From positions 40,312,058 to 40,376,057 of the forward strand of contig NC_044500.1 in assembly GCF_902362185.1 (NCBI RefSeq): a stretch of 64,000 nucleotides of DNA, read 5' to 3'. Source of the stretch: Chanos chanos. Taxonomy: Eukaryota > Chordata > Actinopteri > Gonorynchiformes > Chanidae. Shown here piece by piece: positions 1 through 17,402 of this stretch (positions are counted from its first letter, which is position 1; each line of letters opens with the position of its first letter). Both the position numbers and the translations under genes were made by a program. The notes beneath the pieces were generated by a model. That model did not search any database and was not told the DNA's origin. It worked only from the letters and a program-made list of their open reading frames with translations.

Positions 1-458
1 TCTTGCCCAAACCTACTAACAGTATTTTCCAGTAAACTCCATGTTGCAAACGTGTTCAGAAATATTCCAAGACAGTACCTTAGTAACGTATATAAAACTA
101 GACAATGAGGCTCTTATGCTCGTAATGCTATAGGCTATCTTAGCCATCTAGCTAACTTGACTTGCAATGAAGGGAACTCAAGCTCCACAACGTAAATGAC
201 AAAGAGGAAATAAAAGTAAGATCATTCCAAACAAATATTTTCTTATGTATCTTCACAACTGTTGTCAACGTTCTCGTGATAAATAAATAAATAACAAACA
301 CCAACAGTTCTCCTCACTCATACTGACTAAACGCGATGAATTACAATGGGCACTTCTCACTCATCTACTGCTGTGAGCGACACCCAAGCAGGGAATCCTT
401 TGAGAATTTCTACTCAAATACGGTTAATGGCCTTTCAGATTCACAAAACTATAGCTAC
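1..458 (-). other. Left edge: start of bassoon intron 1
   Basis: This stretch lies downstream, on the minus strand, of the splice donor that closes the bsn first coding exon. I see no further exon, RNA gene or clear transposon in it. Open frames on the plus strand here and across the exon are antisense shadows of the Gly/Pro-rich bsn exon. Confidence 0.5.
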
Positions 459-637
459 CTGTTAATCCCTGGCCCAGGTCCGGTCCCTGTCCCTCCGACT
501 GGCGCACCATTGCTGGGTTTGATGAGCTGTCCAGCTCCCGCCGGTGCTGAAATGGAACCCGGGGCTCCAGCCGAAGGTACAGCGCTGCCTGGTTGTCCTG
601 GCTGACCCTCTCCTTCGAGACTGGCTTCGTTCCCCAT
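459..637 (-). CDS. bsn: Bassoon presynaptic active-zone scaffold, N-terminal first coding exon (partial)
   Basis: Bassoon is a giant scaffold of the presynaptic active zone that organises synaptic vesicle clusters. The exon begins at the ATG at 637 and reads MGNEASLEGEGQPGQPG, the conserved opening of the Bassoon/Piccolo family. Gly2 is a candidate N-myristoylation site. After it comes a Gly/Ala/Pro-rich low-complexity stretch ending in a GTGPGPG run, as in mammalian bassoon. The exon holds 59 codons plus two bases and ends at a good donor (AACAG then GTAGCT on the minus strand), so the rest of the gene lies left of the window. Piccolo is the alternative, because the first eleven residues look as much like piccolo. 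Bassoon is preferred because BSN lies in human 3p21 with all the neighbouring genes and piccolo does not. The gene assignment is an inference from synteny; membership of the family is seen directly. Confidence 0.75.
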
Positions 638-940
638 GGTCTCGGAAAATGAGACGGAGGAGAGAGAAGAGATTTGTTGATGAGTTTCTAATAGTGTAGA
701 AAAAACTCAGAGAGAACTCAACATAGCTCCTCTTCCGCCATCATCACCTACAATCTAGCATCCTGCACGGAGCACGCACGCGCGCTAATGGAAGGCGTGA
801 CAGAGCACGCGCGAAGACTCCAGGGAGGGAAAAAAGAGGTGGGGGAGCTGACGAGTACGCGCTCGTGCCCTAGATCCCCATTCTCGTAGTCTCGCGCGGC
901 TCCACGGTTCACGTGTGAGGCGTAACTAAGAAATCTTACA
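638..940 (-). promoter_or_regulatory. Putative bsn 5' UTR and CpG-rich promoter region
   Basis: The bases directly upstream of the bsn start codon (minus strand) are locally CpG-rich, with several CGCG groups around 777-815 and 850-900, in an otherwise AT-rich setting. This fits a CpG-type neuronal promoter and 5' UTR. No TATA box or definite start site can be named. The call is an inference from position and composition. Confidence 0.4.
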
Positions 941-993
941 CATGAATGGCTCACTATGTCAAAATGAGGAAATATACTTTAAGATAATAAAGA

Positions 994-994
<1 letters not shown>

Positions 995-1065
<71 letters not shown>

Positions 1066-1218
1066 CAGAAGGTGATTCATCATTTTTTAACAGGAAGGAT
1101 GGTCCAATGGCCAAAAGGGAGGATGGCAGGTTAACAAGGGAGATGCATTTTGGTCATTTTGCTTACAAGGGGCGATGCCCCCCCCACCCCCCCACCCCCC
1201 CCCCCACAAATCCCTTAC

Positions 1219-1259
<41 letters not shown>

Positions 1260-1309
1260 TTATGACTTGAGAGATTGAAATGAAGAAATCAAGAGAGAGA
1301 GAGAGAGAG
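995..1309. repeat. Microsatellite cluster (ATCT)n, poly-C tract, (ATCT)n, (GA)n
   Basis: Two tetranucleotide ATCT arrays (about 995-1065 and 1219-1259) flank a unique spacer containing an almost pure C tract (about 1177-1206). A short GA array follows at about 1291-1309. The open frame across this region is only the repeat being translated. The paired arrays suggest one longer array interrupted by the spacer, or slippage-driven duplication. Confidence 0.95.
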
Positions 1310-3908
1310 GGAATTCAGCTGTATATGTTGACTGAGGAGAATTTATGTATGGACATCAGGATGCATTATTTATACTCTTAGCCTTCAGAAAACTACCCAT
1401 GTAAAATCATCAAAATTCAAAAACACACTGTGCCTCTTACTGAAAAATTGCCCATCTAGGGTTGCATGCTGATGATGTTGCCTTGACAATGCAGTGTTAG
1501 CGCATAATCTGTGTTATACAACACTTAAAACAACAACAACATAACTGTATTTGCATAAATTATTATTTATAGATATTGTTTTTGGCAAACAACTAAGCTG
1601 TTGCAGTTGCCAGCACACTCTCAGGCAGCTATCAGACCTCCCAGTCACGTAACTTTACGTGCCTAAAAGTTACATCACATGAGCAGTGTTTTATAGCATA
1701 TTAAGTCTTGAACAATTGTCAGTCATCCTAAAATCTAAAATAAGGCTTCAAAGCAGAACAAGGAAGGCTGAAAGGTGCAGAGTCCTTAAGTGTGCATCAT
1801 TCTAGGCACTGCATAATTAAAGCCTTTTATTTGAAGGACTCATTTGCAGGGCTAATTGTAACTGAGGTAGCCAGTTGTGCTTTCTGGCAGAAGTTGAACT
1901 AGCGTTTCAGAAAAGTGCTGTCGTAGCTCACTAGTCACTAGGACAGATGGCATGTGTATATCTTGGGTTGCTAGGGAAATGAGAGCATCAACACTAACAA
2001 ACCTGAGAATGAAACAACAACAGACATCAGCCCTACTCAGGGATGACTTAGCTGCTTTTGCTACATCAGTGGTCTGAATTTCATTCTATAATCATTTCTT
2101 CTCCTAACCACATTATGTATTTCCTCTTGCTCACTTGAGTAGCTAACATTTTCCACATGCTTCTTGAAGTAATGCTAATAAAAATGTATTGAGTTAAGTT
2201 GCACACAGTTAAGTGATAGAAAGAGGGTGAGACTGCATACCTCACAAAAGGCCTCATAGAGAAGTACAAAATGACCACTGAAAAATTTGAACACTGCCCA
2301 GACTCTGTACTGACTGCTTAGAATTGTTGAACATATGGTGGAATTTTACAGCATGAGTCACAAACACTGTGTGTGTGTTGGGGGGGGGGGGGGGGGGGGG
2401 GTTGCTTCACCTTAACAATGGTCATTAGTGTGTCATGGTTGCATTTTGACATTATTTTCTTTCTATTATATTTTAAGATGGGTGCAGTACAGCACATGCC
2501 TGAAGGGAATCATTACCGTGACAGATGGTGTTGAGCAGAATCAAAAGGCTGATTTTTAGAAACTCCAACACACTCACTCAAAATATTAGTGTGATATGTT
2601 AGGCATAATAAATAATAGATGCCAGTGTAGCTGTTGTAGTGTGTAAGAAAGTTGATAGGTTAGAAACAAGGTCTTAAGAACCCAGAGAAAAGTTCAGTTT
2701 GTAACTGTAAAAGAAGTACTAACATTACATTGCCATCTACTGGCATTATAAAGTGCTGCAACTGCACTGCACGCTTCACATTTGAAACTAACAAAACACC
2801 ACATACAGGCTGGTGTCACTGCGAAACAGTCATCCATCCGTATCTATAAACAAGTGTTAGTCAACGCACCTAAAAAGGCAGAGATGCGTAGTCTCATTAC
2901 ATGCTTCATTTACCTGGCAGTCACAAACGGTCACTGCACAAACAAGTGACACCAGAGTTTTCCCAGAATGTAATCAAGGGGAAGCAAACAAATAAACAAA
3001 CAGAATCAATCATTTTAGGCTGTCTTGTACCTTCACATATTTATTGTAATCATATGATCAGACAACCCTGTACAGCAGTTGTGCTGACACAAATACATAT
3101 GTACAGTTACACATAAACACACACATTTGGAGAGAATGAGAGCAAACAAGTGAATCTATTGGCCAAAGTATCCCTTATTTCAAACCAGCACGGCTCAGTC
3201 ATCAGAAAATGGTACATGGACAAATCAGTCACCGATGCATATCTGAAGGATAGCTCAAAAGTTGCTCCTGATTTTATGAACAAAGGCCTCTATGCAAAAC
3301 AAATGTTGATTGCAAATATAAATTCTTTCTTGTATATGCCCTTTCCAATGACGAACATGTGTTAAAATCCTATCCTAGCATTTCTGTAACATTGGATTTG
3401 TCCTAACATCTGCTCAAATGACAGATTTATTGAAGTGGATCTGAAAATCCTTCAAAAATGACCTGGTTCTCTGCTTGATTATTCTCTCATTAAACATAAT
3501 GTAAATTTCCAGAGAAGAGGAGGAGAGAAGTGTTTTTTTGCTTAACATCATTCAAACTGACTTGGCACAAGTGAGGCTTAAATATTTCAAGAGGCTTTCT
3601 GCTAAAAAGAGAGACAAAGATATATCATGCACATCACACAGAACTGTTTTTAAAAATGTATTTCCTCCAAATTCAGTACAGAAAAAAATAGGAACTGTAT
3701 GATATTTTCATACCTAATGAATGATTGGTCCACCTCATGATGTCATAAAACAGACAGGAAAAAATACACAGTGCAATCTGAGTCCATGGAGCCAAGTGCA
3801 TATGTGGGCTTTGCTTTTGCTCCAACGTAAACAAGTAAATGGTGTTTCTGCAGTTCTTGAGTGTTGTAAAAGCTGATGGAACTACTTAATTACGAGTGTG
3901 TCCTGTAG
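1310..3908. other. Intergenic DNA between bsn and bap1, including the bap1 3' UTR
   Basis: No protein-coding exon is convincing here. A run of about 22 G follows a short GT array at 2380-2401. The right part must hold the bap1 3' UTR on the minus strand. Candidate AATAAA polyadenylation signals on that strand fall at 3426-3431 (about 480 nt after the stop) and 3040-3045. Which is used cannot be told from sequence alone. Confidence 0.5.
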
Positions 3909-9887
<5,979 letters not shown>

Positions 9888-12800
9888 ATTTAGTCCGACC
9901 GAGTCACTTCTCCTGTGACTAGCTCATCAACCGACCCATGTTGTGTGAAAAAAAGCTTGACAGATTACGTGACTACATCAAGAGACAATTATCTACTTCA
10001 GGTTTGTGACAACAAACACAAAAGAGGCAGTTTGTCGATTGCTTATTACGTCACTAAACTAGCGCTCGGAGGAAACTTATGGCTGTGCTCCAATTGTTCC
10101 TAGGTAGGACCGCACGCTAGTTTAAAGTCCTGTTCTATGTGTTTTTGAGAGTTCTCTGTGAAAATGCCAGCAGTCAGCAATTGTTGGAGCCAGTTTATCT
10201 TCATGATAACCTCTAATATATTCTAACATTTAGTTACAGAATTTAAAAATTGCAGTGAAAAAGCAATAATGTTTATGGAATGCAGTCATAGCAAGTGAAT
10301 TACTGCAGTTCTTTCATTTTATACTGTTTCCTCGAAAGGAATCAAGGGCTGAGTAAATGAATGCAAGGAGGAATGATGGAATGAAGAAAAGAAGGGAGAG
10401 AGGAGAGAAGTGGGGTTAGAAACAGGACGCGACCTTTGTCACTACGGCTTGAGTGCTTCATCTTAACTGTTCCCGGACCGTTTCATGTGCGGAACCTTTA
10501 GACTGGTAATTTTGAAATTGTGTCGGGGGATTTCTCTTACTGATACTCATAAAAAACTGTGGAGAAATATAAAAGAATCAACTGTTTATTAAAATTGATG
10601 AAATATCAGCATAAGATAGGCAATTTCTACGAAAGGAATGCAAAAGGTAAGTGTTTAATGGAAGACCCTCTTTATATAGACCGAAAAAAATCGTTTTTCT
10701 AATGAATATATAATGAGAATGGTCCTCAGAATTAGCTCGCTAGTTTAGTTAGCCATTTTTGTCAACTCTCTGCACAATAGGTTAGCATTTCTAAGCTAAT
10801 TTATCGTTAGTGTCCCGTCCCTCATTGATAGCTAACGTTAGCTACACAATTAGCCAGCGTTTTCAGTTACCATTGTGCATAGGGATTTAAGTGAAATCAT
10901 AGCCACGTTTATTCATTGCAAGCGGTTAACATGCATCATTTCTACGTTACGGGTCCCACAGGGATGTCGTTTTGACGCTAGTGTACGTTGCTAGCGCATG
11001 GGCTAGCTAGTACAGTTATATAAATGTCTCGTTCCCCTCCATTCCGGATGTACACTCAATAAAACTTAAGGTAATATTGCTTGCCATGCACACATTACGC
11101 CTATCACAGCACCCATTATCAGGAATGGACATCAGCATTACTGGCGACTCATATTCCCTCCAAGACCCCTGTGACCACTAGTTATTGCAGGCATCGTCTT
11201 GGTGTTATGAAACGTAGGCACTTAAGTTGTTATTGGCAAATTTGATTATTAGTATCACTATCCACCTACATTGCCTTACCTTAATGCCACTGTTGTCCCT
11301 CATATATTTTCTACTCTATGTTTTTATGGTTTGAGAAATAGAGGCTGCGTTTATGGATTTTATTTTTGTTCGTATATGCTCTGACTGGTGTGACAAAACA
11401 ATATGGTATTGTGAAAATTTAAGTGCGTTTAGGTATGCGTGAATTCACACTCTTTATAGTAACGTACCAGCTGTGTTGCCTATCAGCACGTGCATTTGAG
11501 TGTTTACATCTTGTTACCGGAACCGTAAGCAATGAACCCCCCTGAACTTATTTTCATTCTCGCCACACTACGCAGGTGTTTGTTTAAAAGAGTTCTCACT
11601 TAGAGACTCAGATGATTCTACATTTGTGAATGGACTTGGCAGTTATCTCTTTACACGATCTAGTGGTGGAATGCAGAACATTTTAACAATACAGCAAAGT
11701 TATCAGCTAGACTTTGTCTTTCTCTCTCTCTGTCTCATTTTGTCTGCTTTTTCAGTATGTATACGAGGATATTGTTTTTGTGATTTGCATTATGGTGAAG
11801 TTCATATATTTTTTATGACAAGTTGTGCGGGAATTAGTAAATATTTAATGGTGGCCATGTATTATGTAGGCCTGTTCTACACTGGACTTGTATGTCCACA
11901 AACATAATTCAGTAGTCAGCAGCAACTAAGACATAACTTCTCATTGTGTTGTGGTGATTAGTCCCCAGTCCGATTTTTACTCCGCGTATATGATATAAAC
12001 TTGATATATGATTTCATGTAGATTCTTCAGCTGTGTCTTCATGTTGATCTATACCTGGAACACTCCACAGATGCAATGAGCATAATGTACCCACTTTGTT
12101 AATGTGGGCGTTTGTTTAAGCCATACACAGATTGTATCCCGCTAAATCAGCGTAAGCCGTGTCTAGTGTGTGAAGTGCTAATGTGTAATACATTTATCTC
12201 TTATTGTTTGCCTTTGGTAAAACTCATTGTATGAAATGGATTGTGTGGATGTTCGGTGTCTTGTTCAGTGAACTTTATACTTCGGTTTCTGCCTGAGAAG
12301 CGAGAGCACCAGTAAAGCGTCGTCTGTGTGGGTGGCGGACTGTGGTGGGAATATCAATGTACTCATTGAGTGATAGACTGCAGAACAGAACAGAATGTGC
12401 TGTGTGAGTGCGTTAGTGTGTCAGAGAAAGGCTGGTGTCTTGTCATTTTCTGTCTAGCCTATACTTTAAACTACATGCTTGTGAGGAACAGCAGCATTAA
12501 GCAGTTCTTATGTAATGGCAGCTGTTATGTAATTTTCTCTCTCTCTCTCTCTCTCTCTCTCCCTCTCTCTCTCTCTCTCTCCCTCTCTCCCGCTCTCCCT
12601 CATAGACACCGGCCATCCTTTTTCCCTTTTTTGTGATGTCTTTGTGATTTATGTAGCCTCCAACAAAAATGTTTCTTCGTGGTCATAGTTCAAATCGTTT
12701 TATATGCCCATCCACTGAGATAACTGCATGCTGAAAATTCCTCTGTTATAGTTTTCAGGTGGTCACTGAGTCACTCCATTGATATGCTTCTCTCTTGTGC

Positions 12801-13177
12801 AGCAGAGTTTGCACAGTTTTTTTTAGTAATTACGTTTTTTATTTTTTGCTGTAAAGTCAGCTGATCTTAGTGTTATGGAGGAACAATCACTGTTGCGTTT
12901 CAGCAAGATAAGATTACTTAAGATTACTAGTCATGAACTCCAACAGGTAAGGCTTGACTCTCAATTCCTTGCGACTGTATTTAGCAGTCACCACTTTAGA
13001 CTTGTGGTGTGGAAAACATCAGTGGAGTCAAAATTCTTGTAGACAGCTTAAGGTTTGTACCACAAAGTATGACAGAGTGCTCTGTATAGAGCAGTGTGTG
13101 TTAATGCTAAAACTCTCTGTGTTAGGTGGCTCATCTGAGGATGTTTAGGTAATGCTCTCTGAGACCCAGGGGACGCC
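9888..13177. promoter_or_regulatory. Head-to-head bap1/rad54l2 upstream region with probable noncoding rad54l2 exon
   Basis: About 3.3 kb separates the two divergent start codons. The first kilobase is a plausible shared or adjacent promoter zone. A good splice donor (CAAAAG then GTAAGT, exon end about 10646) could close a noncoding rad54l2 exon 1. A possible acceptor for the exon carrying the rad54l2 ATG ends at 13148 (GTTTAG). A CT-repeat array lies near 12537-12600. No other coding exon is recognisable. Promoter function is an inference from geometry. Confidence 0.45.
12537..12600. repeat. (CT)n microsatellite
   Basis: An interrupted CT dinucleotide array in the presumed 5' intron of rad54l2. 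Short open frames here only translate the repeat. Confidence 0.9.
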
Positions 13178-16100
13178 ATGTCTGAAGAGGCGATCTCAGG
13201 GAGCGATCTGGAGCCGAGCCTTAACAGCGAAGAGGAGGATTTGGAAGAGGAGGAGGAGATGGATGAGGAAGATGGAGAAAACGACGGAGATGACGAAGAC
13301 GACACAGTGGGTGAGTGGTTTGATTTCATATTTCTGAATTCCACGTAGAATTTGCGCTTCAGACATGTGGTTGATGTGTCTCACACATCTCACTTAGCTT
13401 GTTCACCTGTGACAAATCGTTTTTAATATAGATATGAAGATTTGTCAGGGAGTTAGAAACAAACTTTAAAAGAGGTTTAAGAGAATATGTTTACAAAGAG
13501 CCAGGTAGAACTGTGCTTTTCATTATGTATGCATCCAGTAAAAGTTTGGGAAAATTAAGAGTGAAGTTGAGCTGTTTCCACAAGACAGACAAGCTTACCA
13601 GGATAAAAATCAGGTCATGACCTGACTCGTATAGTCTGGAATAGAACTGAGAGTCTGAAGCCTCTGGCAATAGTGTCTGCCCTCAAAACAGCGTGCTCAA
13701 TGTCGGCAGTGCAAGTTCAAACCCGAACCACCGAGTAACCTGAATCTTACCCCATGTGCATTGCTCTGCAACAGTAACTTTTCTTTTCACTTGCTTTTAT
13801 TGCACAGACTCTGAGCAAGTTTCTGTTGGAGCCAGCCTCTTTGTTCATAACATCCCACATGTTGCACTTGAGCACGAATTCTTCGTAGGGGTTTCACAGT
13901 ACATATACTGGATAGTACAGCACAGGATGCTGACCTTGTTTCACCTTGCGTTGTGATACAAACAGCTTTCCACTAAGCTTTAACCAAGCAGTGAAATAAA
14001 AGCACTGCACATTGCACACATAGCTTACCAGTTGTGCTGTGCACCTCTCAAAGCTGTAAGTGAAATTGATTCCTCTAATGTAACTGCCAAGAAAAAAAAA
14101 AAGATATTAATTGTTCATTATTAATTGTTCATTCCACTCTACAGAGAAATGACCCAACAGTGACCAAAAATCTAGGCATGCACTGCACTATGGGTTTGCT
14201 GAGCCCTTAGACCTGACTTGAATGAATTGTTATTTGCATTCCTTTGTGAAATGATTGAATCCTTGAGTTTTTACTACACCGTCTGTCTACAGATCCTCCT
14301 GACAGCCCCTCCTCTGCCATGGAGACGGAAGACCACCCAGCAGAGGGAACCCCTCCATCTACCTCACCTTCCAGAGACTCCCTCCCCGACACCACCCATC
14401 AGCCTACATCCCGACCTCCCTCTAGACCCATGTCCAACCATTCCTCGAGGTCTACATCTCGCCCCTCATCCAGACAAGCGTCTCATCCGCCTTCTAGACC
14501 CTCGTCTCGTGCCCCTTCTGGGGCAGGGTCCCAGCCCCCCTCCAGCCCAGAGAGCCCCAGCACTGCCTCCAAGGGCAGTAAAAAGAAGAGGTCCTCCAAA
14601 CCTGCTCACATGAGGCGGAATATTCGGTAAACTATCACAGACCTTTATCAGAACGAGAATTGCCCTATCTGCATAAGCTTGTGCAGTTATGTTTGACTAT
14701 ATCAGACAGCTGAAGTCGTTAGCCAGACCCAGAGCCACTCCACTGATGTTTGGTCAGTTTCCACTGAGTTTGTTCCACCCATCCTGTGTTATGAAGACAT
14801 ACAGGAGTTTATATATTAATATGATTTTCACACATTTTTGTTTGGCATTTACGTCTGTCACACTCACAACCTATTTTCCCCTTATTTAGTGCTCCTCAAC
14901 ATTTTCTCTTCTTCACCCTTCAGAAAGCTCCTAAAGGAACACCAGCTGGAGGCAGGTACTAAAGCAGCCCAGCAGGAGGAGCTGGAGAGGCGACGGCGAC
15001 TGGAGCAGCAGAGGAAAGATTTTCCTTTAGCTGTACCCCCTGATCCGCCTGTATGTGAGTATCACTCTGGTACCCTCTCGCATGAGACCCTTCAAAGTGA
15101 AGAGAGACGTTATAATGGGATGTGCATCTCATTTAACCGAAATGCCCAGTGCTCACTTCTAAAACCCAGGTGCCCAGACTTAATTGGGAATGGTTGGTCA
15201 CATTCTTTTGTTTTCTGTCATTTAGGTTGGGTAGTTGCTCTCTGTGTCTCTCTCTTGCAACTGTCATCATTTAATATGATTGATTTGCATCTCTCTTCCT
15301 TCTTTCTGACCCATTGCATCTTCTCTTAAAGGTGAAGAGGCATCGTGGTTAGGGGAAGGTTCTCAGGTTCTCAAGTCAACAGCAAGACAGGAAGTGATCT
15401 GTCTAGATAGCAGTGGGGATGAAGAGGACTCCAAAGAACCTGCCCTTCCACAAAAACCCTTCCACAGAGATGGTAATAGTGCGAACAGACACATGCTGAT
15501 ATGCCAAACCCACCCAGTGTGATTATTATGATACAGAATGCACTAGAAATCAGTAGTGCAGTCAAGACCATTAACCTCAAGTCCAAGTCAAGTCTCAAGT
15601 CAACAGCTCACAAGTCCAAATCATCTCAAGTCCAAGTAAAGTTCTGAATTTTGAGCGGTGTCACAAAAAGTGGATAAACAAATCAAGACATTTTAAGAAA
15701 GAGAGACACTTAAAATACTTATAAGATGTATAATTTCAACAATGAAATCGTAATAAGATTAACAATATCTTTTTAATGAAAGCAGAGATAGTAAAACAAG
15801 TTATCTTCACAGCAGAATGCTCATTTAGCACTCTCTTAAGGCCAAATTTGGAAATTGTGAGCCACTTCGTAGAGCCAAACCTTCCAAGTGTAAATATATG
15901 CTTGATTATTGCCAATATACTACTGGAACAAGTCCTTAGAAAATAAAGTTGTGGTTAGAACACAGCTCTTAACTCACAGCTCTCACACTCTTGCTACATT
16001 TTTGAATTGCAGTTGGCTGGGGACATGCTAAAATGTTGGCACATGTTGTTGATGTTAGCACAATGCTAGATTAGAGCTAGTGTCACAGATTTAAACTCAC

Positions 16101-17362
16101 ATACTGTCCATGATGAAGTACAGACATCACTAGTGTTTCACTCATATTCCTTGTCTCTGCCCAGATGTTATTGAGCTGAGTTCGGGTGATGAGGATGCCT
16201 TGCAGATCAGCAGTGAGTCAGCCAATGAAGATGAGGACAGGTCAGCCACCCCTGGCACAGAGGAGAGCAGTGGAGCTCATGTAAATGATGCCCTAAACCA
16301 GCCAGATGCACAGGGTAGAGTACTGGTCAACATAAACCATCCAGCTGAAGAGAGTGACCTGTTTCTGGCCCCACAGCTTGCCAGGGCAGTCAAACCTCAC
16401 CAGGTAGGCTACACATGTCCAGAATTACAATGGAACCTTATTTGTAGCAACCATATTTTATATATTTTAATATATACATGTTTTATACTTAGAAAAAATA
16501 TAACTTTTTGTTAAAAATTTTCTCCTCCCCATTTATGTGTTATTTTCTCTCTGTCTTTCTCTTCCTACCCACTCATAGATTGGTGGAATTAGGTTCCTGT
16601 ATGATAATTTAGTGGAGTCCCTTGAGCGCTATAAGAACAGTAGTGGTTTTGGCTGTATTCTGGCTCACAGTATGGGTCTGGGAAAAACCCTCCAGGTCAT
16701 ATCCTTCGTTGACGTTCTTTTGCGGCACACTGAAGCACACACTGTCCTGGCCATAGTGCCTGTGAGTCCGTCACACTTACTTCAGTTTTCCCATGATCAA
16801 GAATGCTTTATCTTCCTTTTTTTTTTTTAACCATGTAAAGAAATATCTGACCATTTCATTATTTTCTCTCTGTTTCTCTTGTTCATTGGAAACTCTGCAC
16901 TTCAGGTGAACACACTACAGAACTGGCTGGCTGAGTTCAATCTTTGGATCCCTACCGCGGACAACCTGCCCCCCGACAATGACCCAGAACACACTCTACC
17001 ACGTTCTTTCAAAGTGCACATCCTCAATGATGAACACAAGTATGTAACTCAAAGCTGTAGCTCAGTCATATGTCAGTCTGCTGCGGTGCTGTGTCTTGTT
17101 ACGAAGCAGAGATGACAGATGCATGTTTTGCCTTCAGGACGACAGCAGCGCGGGCCAAAGTGGTGGAGGACTGGACTCGCGATGGTGGGGTGCTGCTTAT
17201 GGGGTATGAGATGTATCGCCTGCTGTCTTTGAAAAAGAGCTTTGTGACAGGACGCAAAAGGAAGTCCAAAAAACCTGTCGGACCCGTCATCATTGATTTG
17301 GATGAAGAGGATCGGCAGCAAGAGCTGATGAGAGGTCAGTCAGATAAAAAGAAAAAAAACAC

Positions 17363-17402
<40 letters not shown>

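Noticed and set aside
336-605. An 89-codon plus-strand frame over the bsn exon
   Set aside because: It is antisense to the Gly/Pro-rich bassoon N terminus, where GC-rich repeats keep several frames open.
942-1265. A 107-codon frame rich in Tyr-Leu-Ser-Ile
   Set aside because: It is the ATCT microsatellite translated, not a protein.
13690-13740. A tRNA-like GTTCAAACCC motif hinting at a tRNA gene or tRNA-derived SINE
   Set aside because: No cloverleaf arms or A box are visible in the flanks, and there is no SINE tail.
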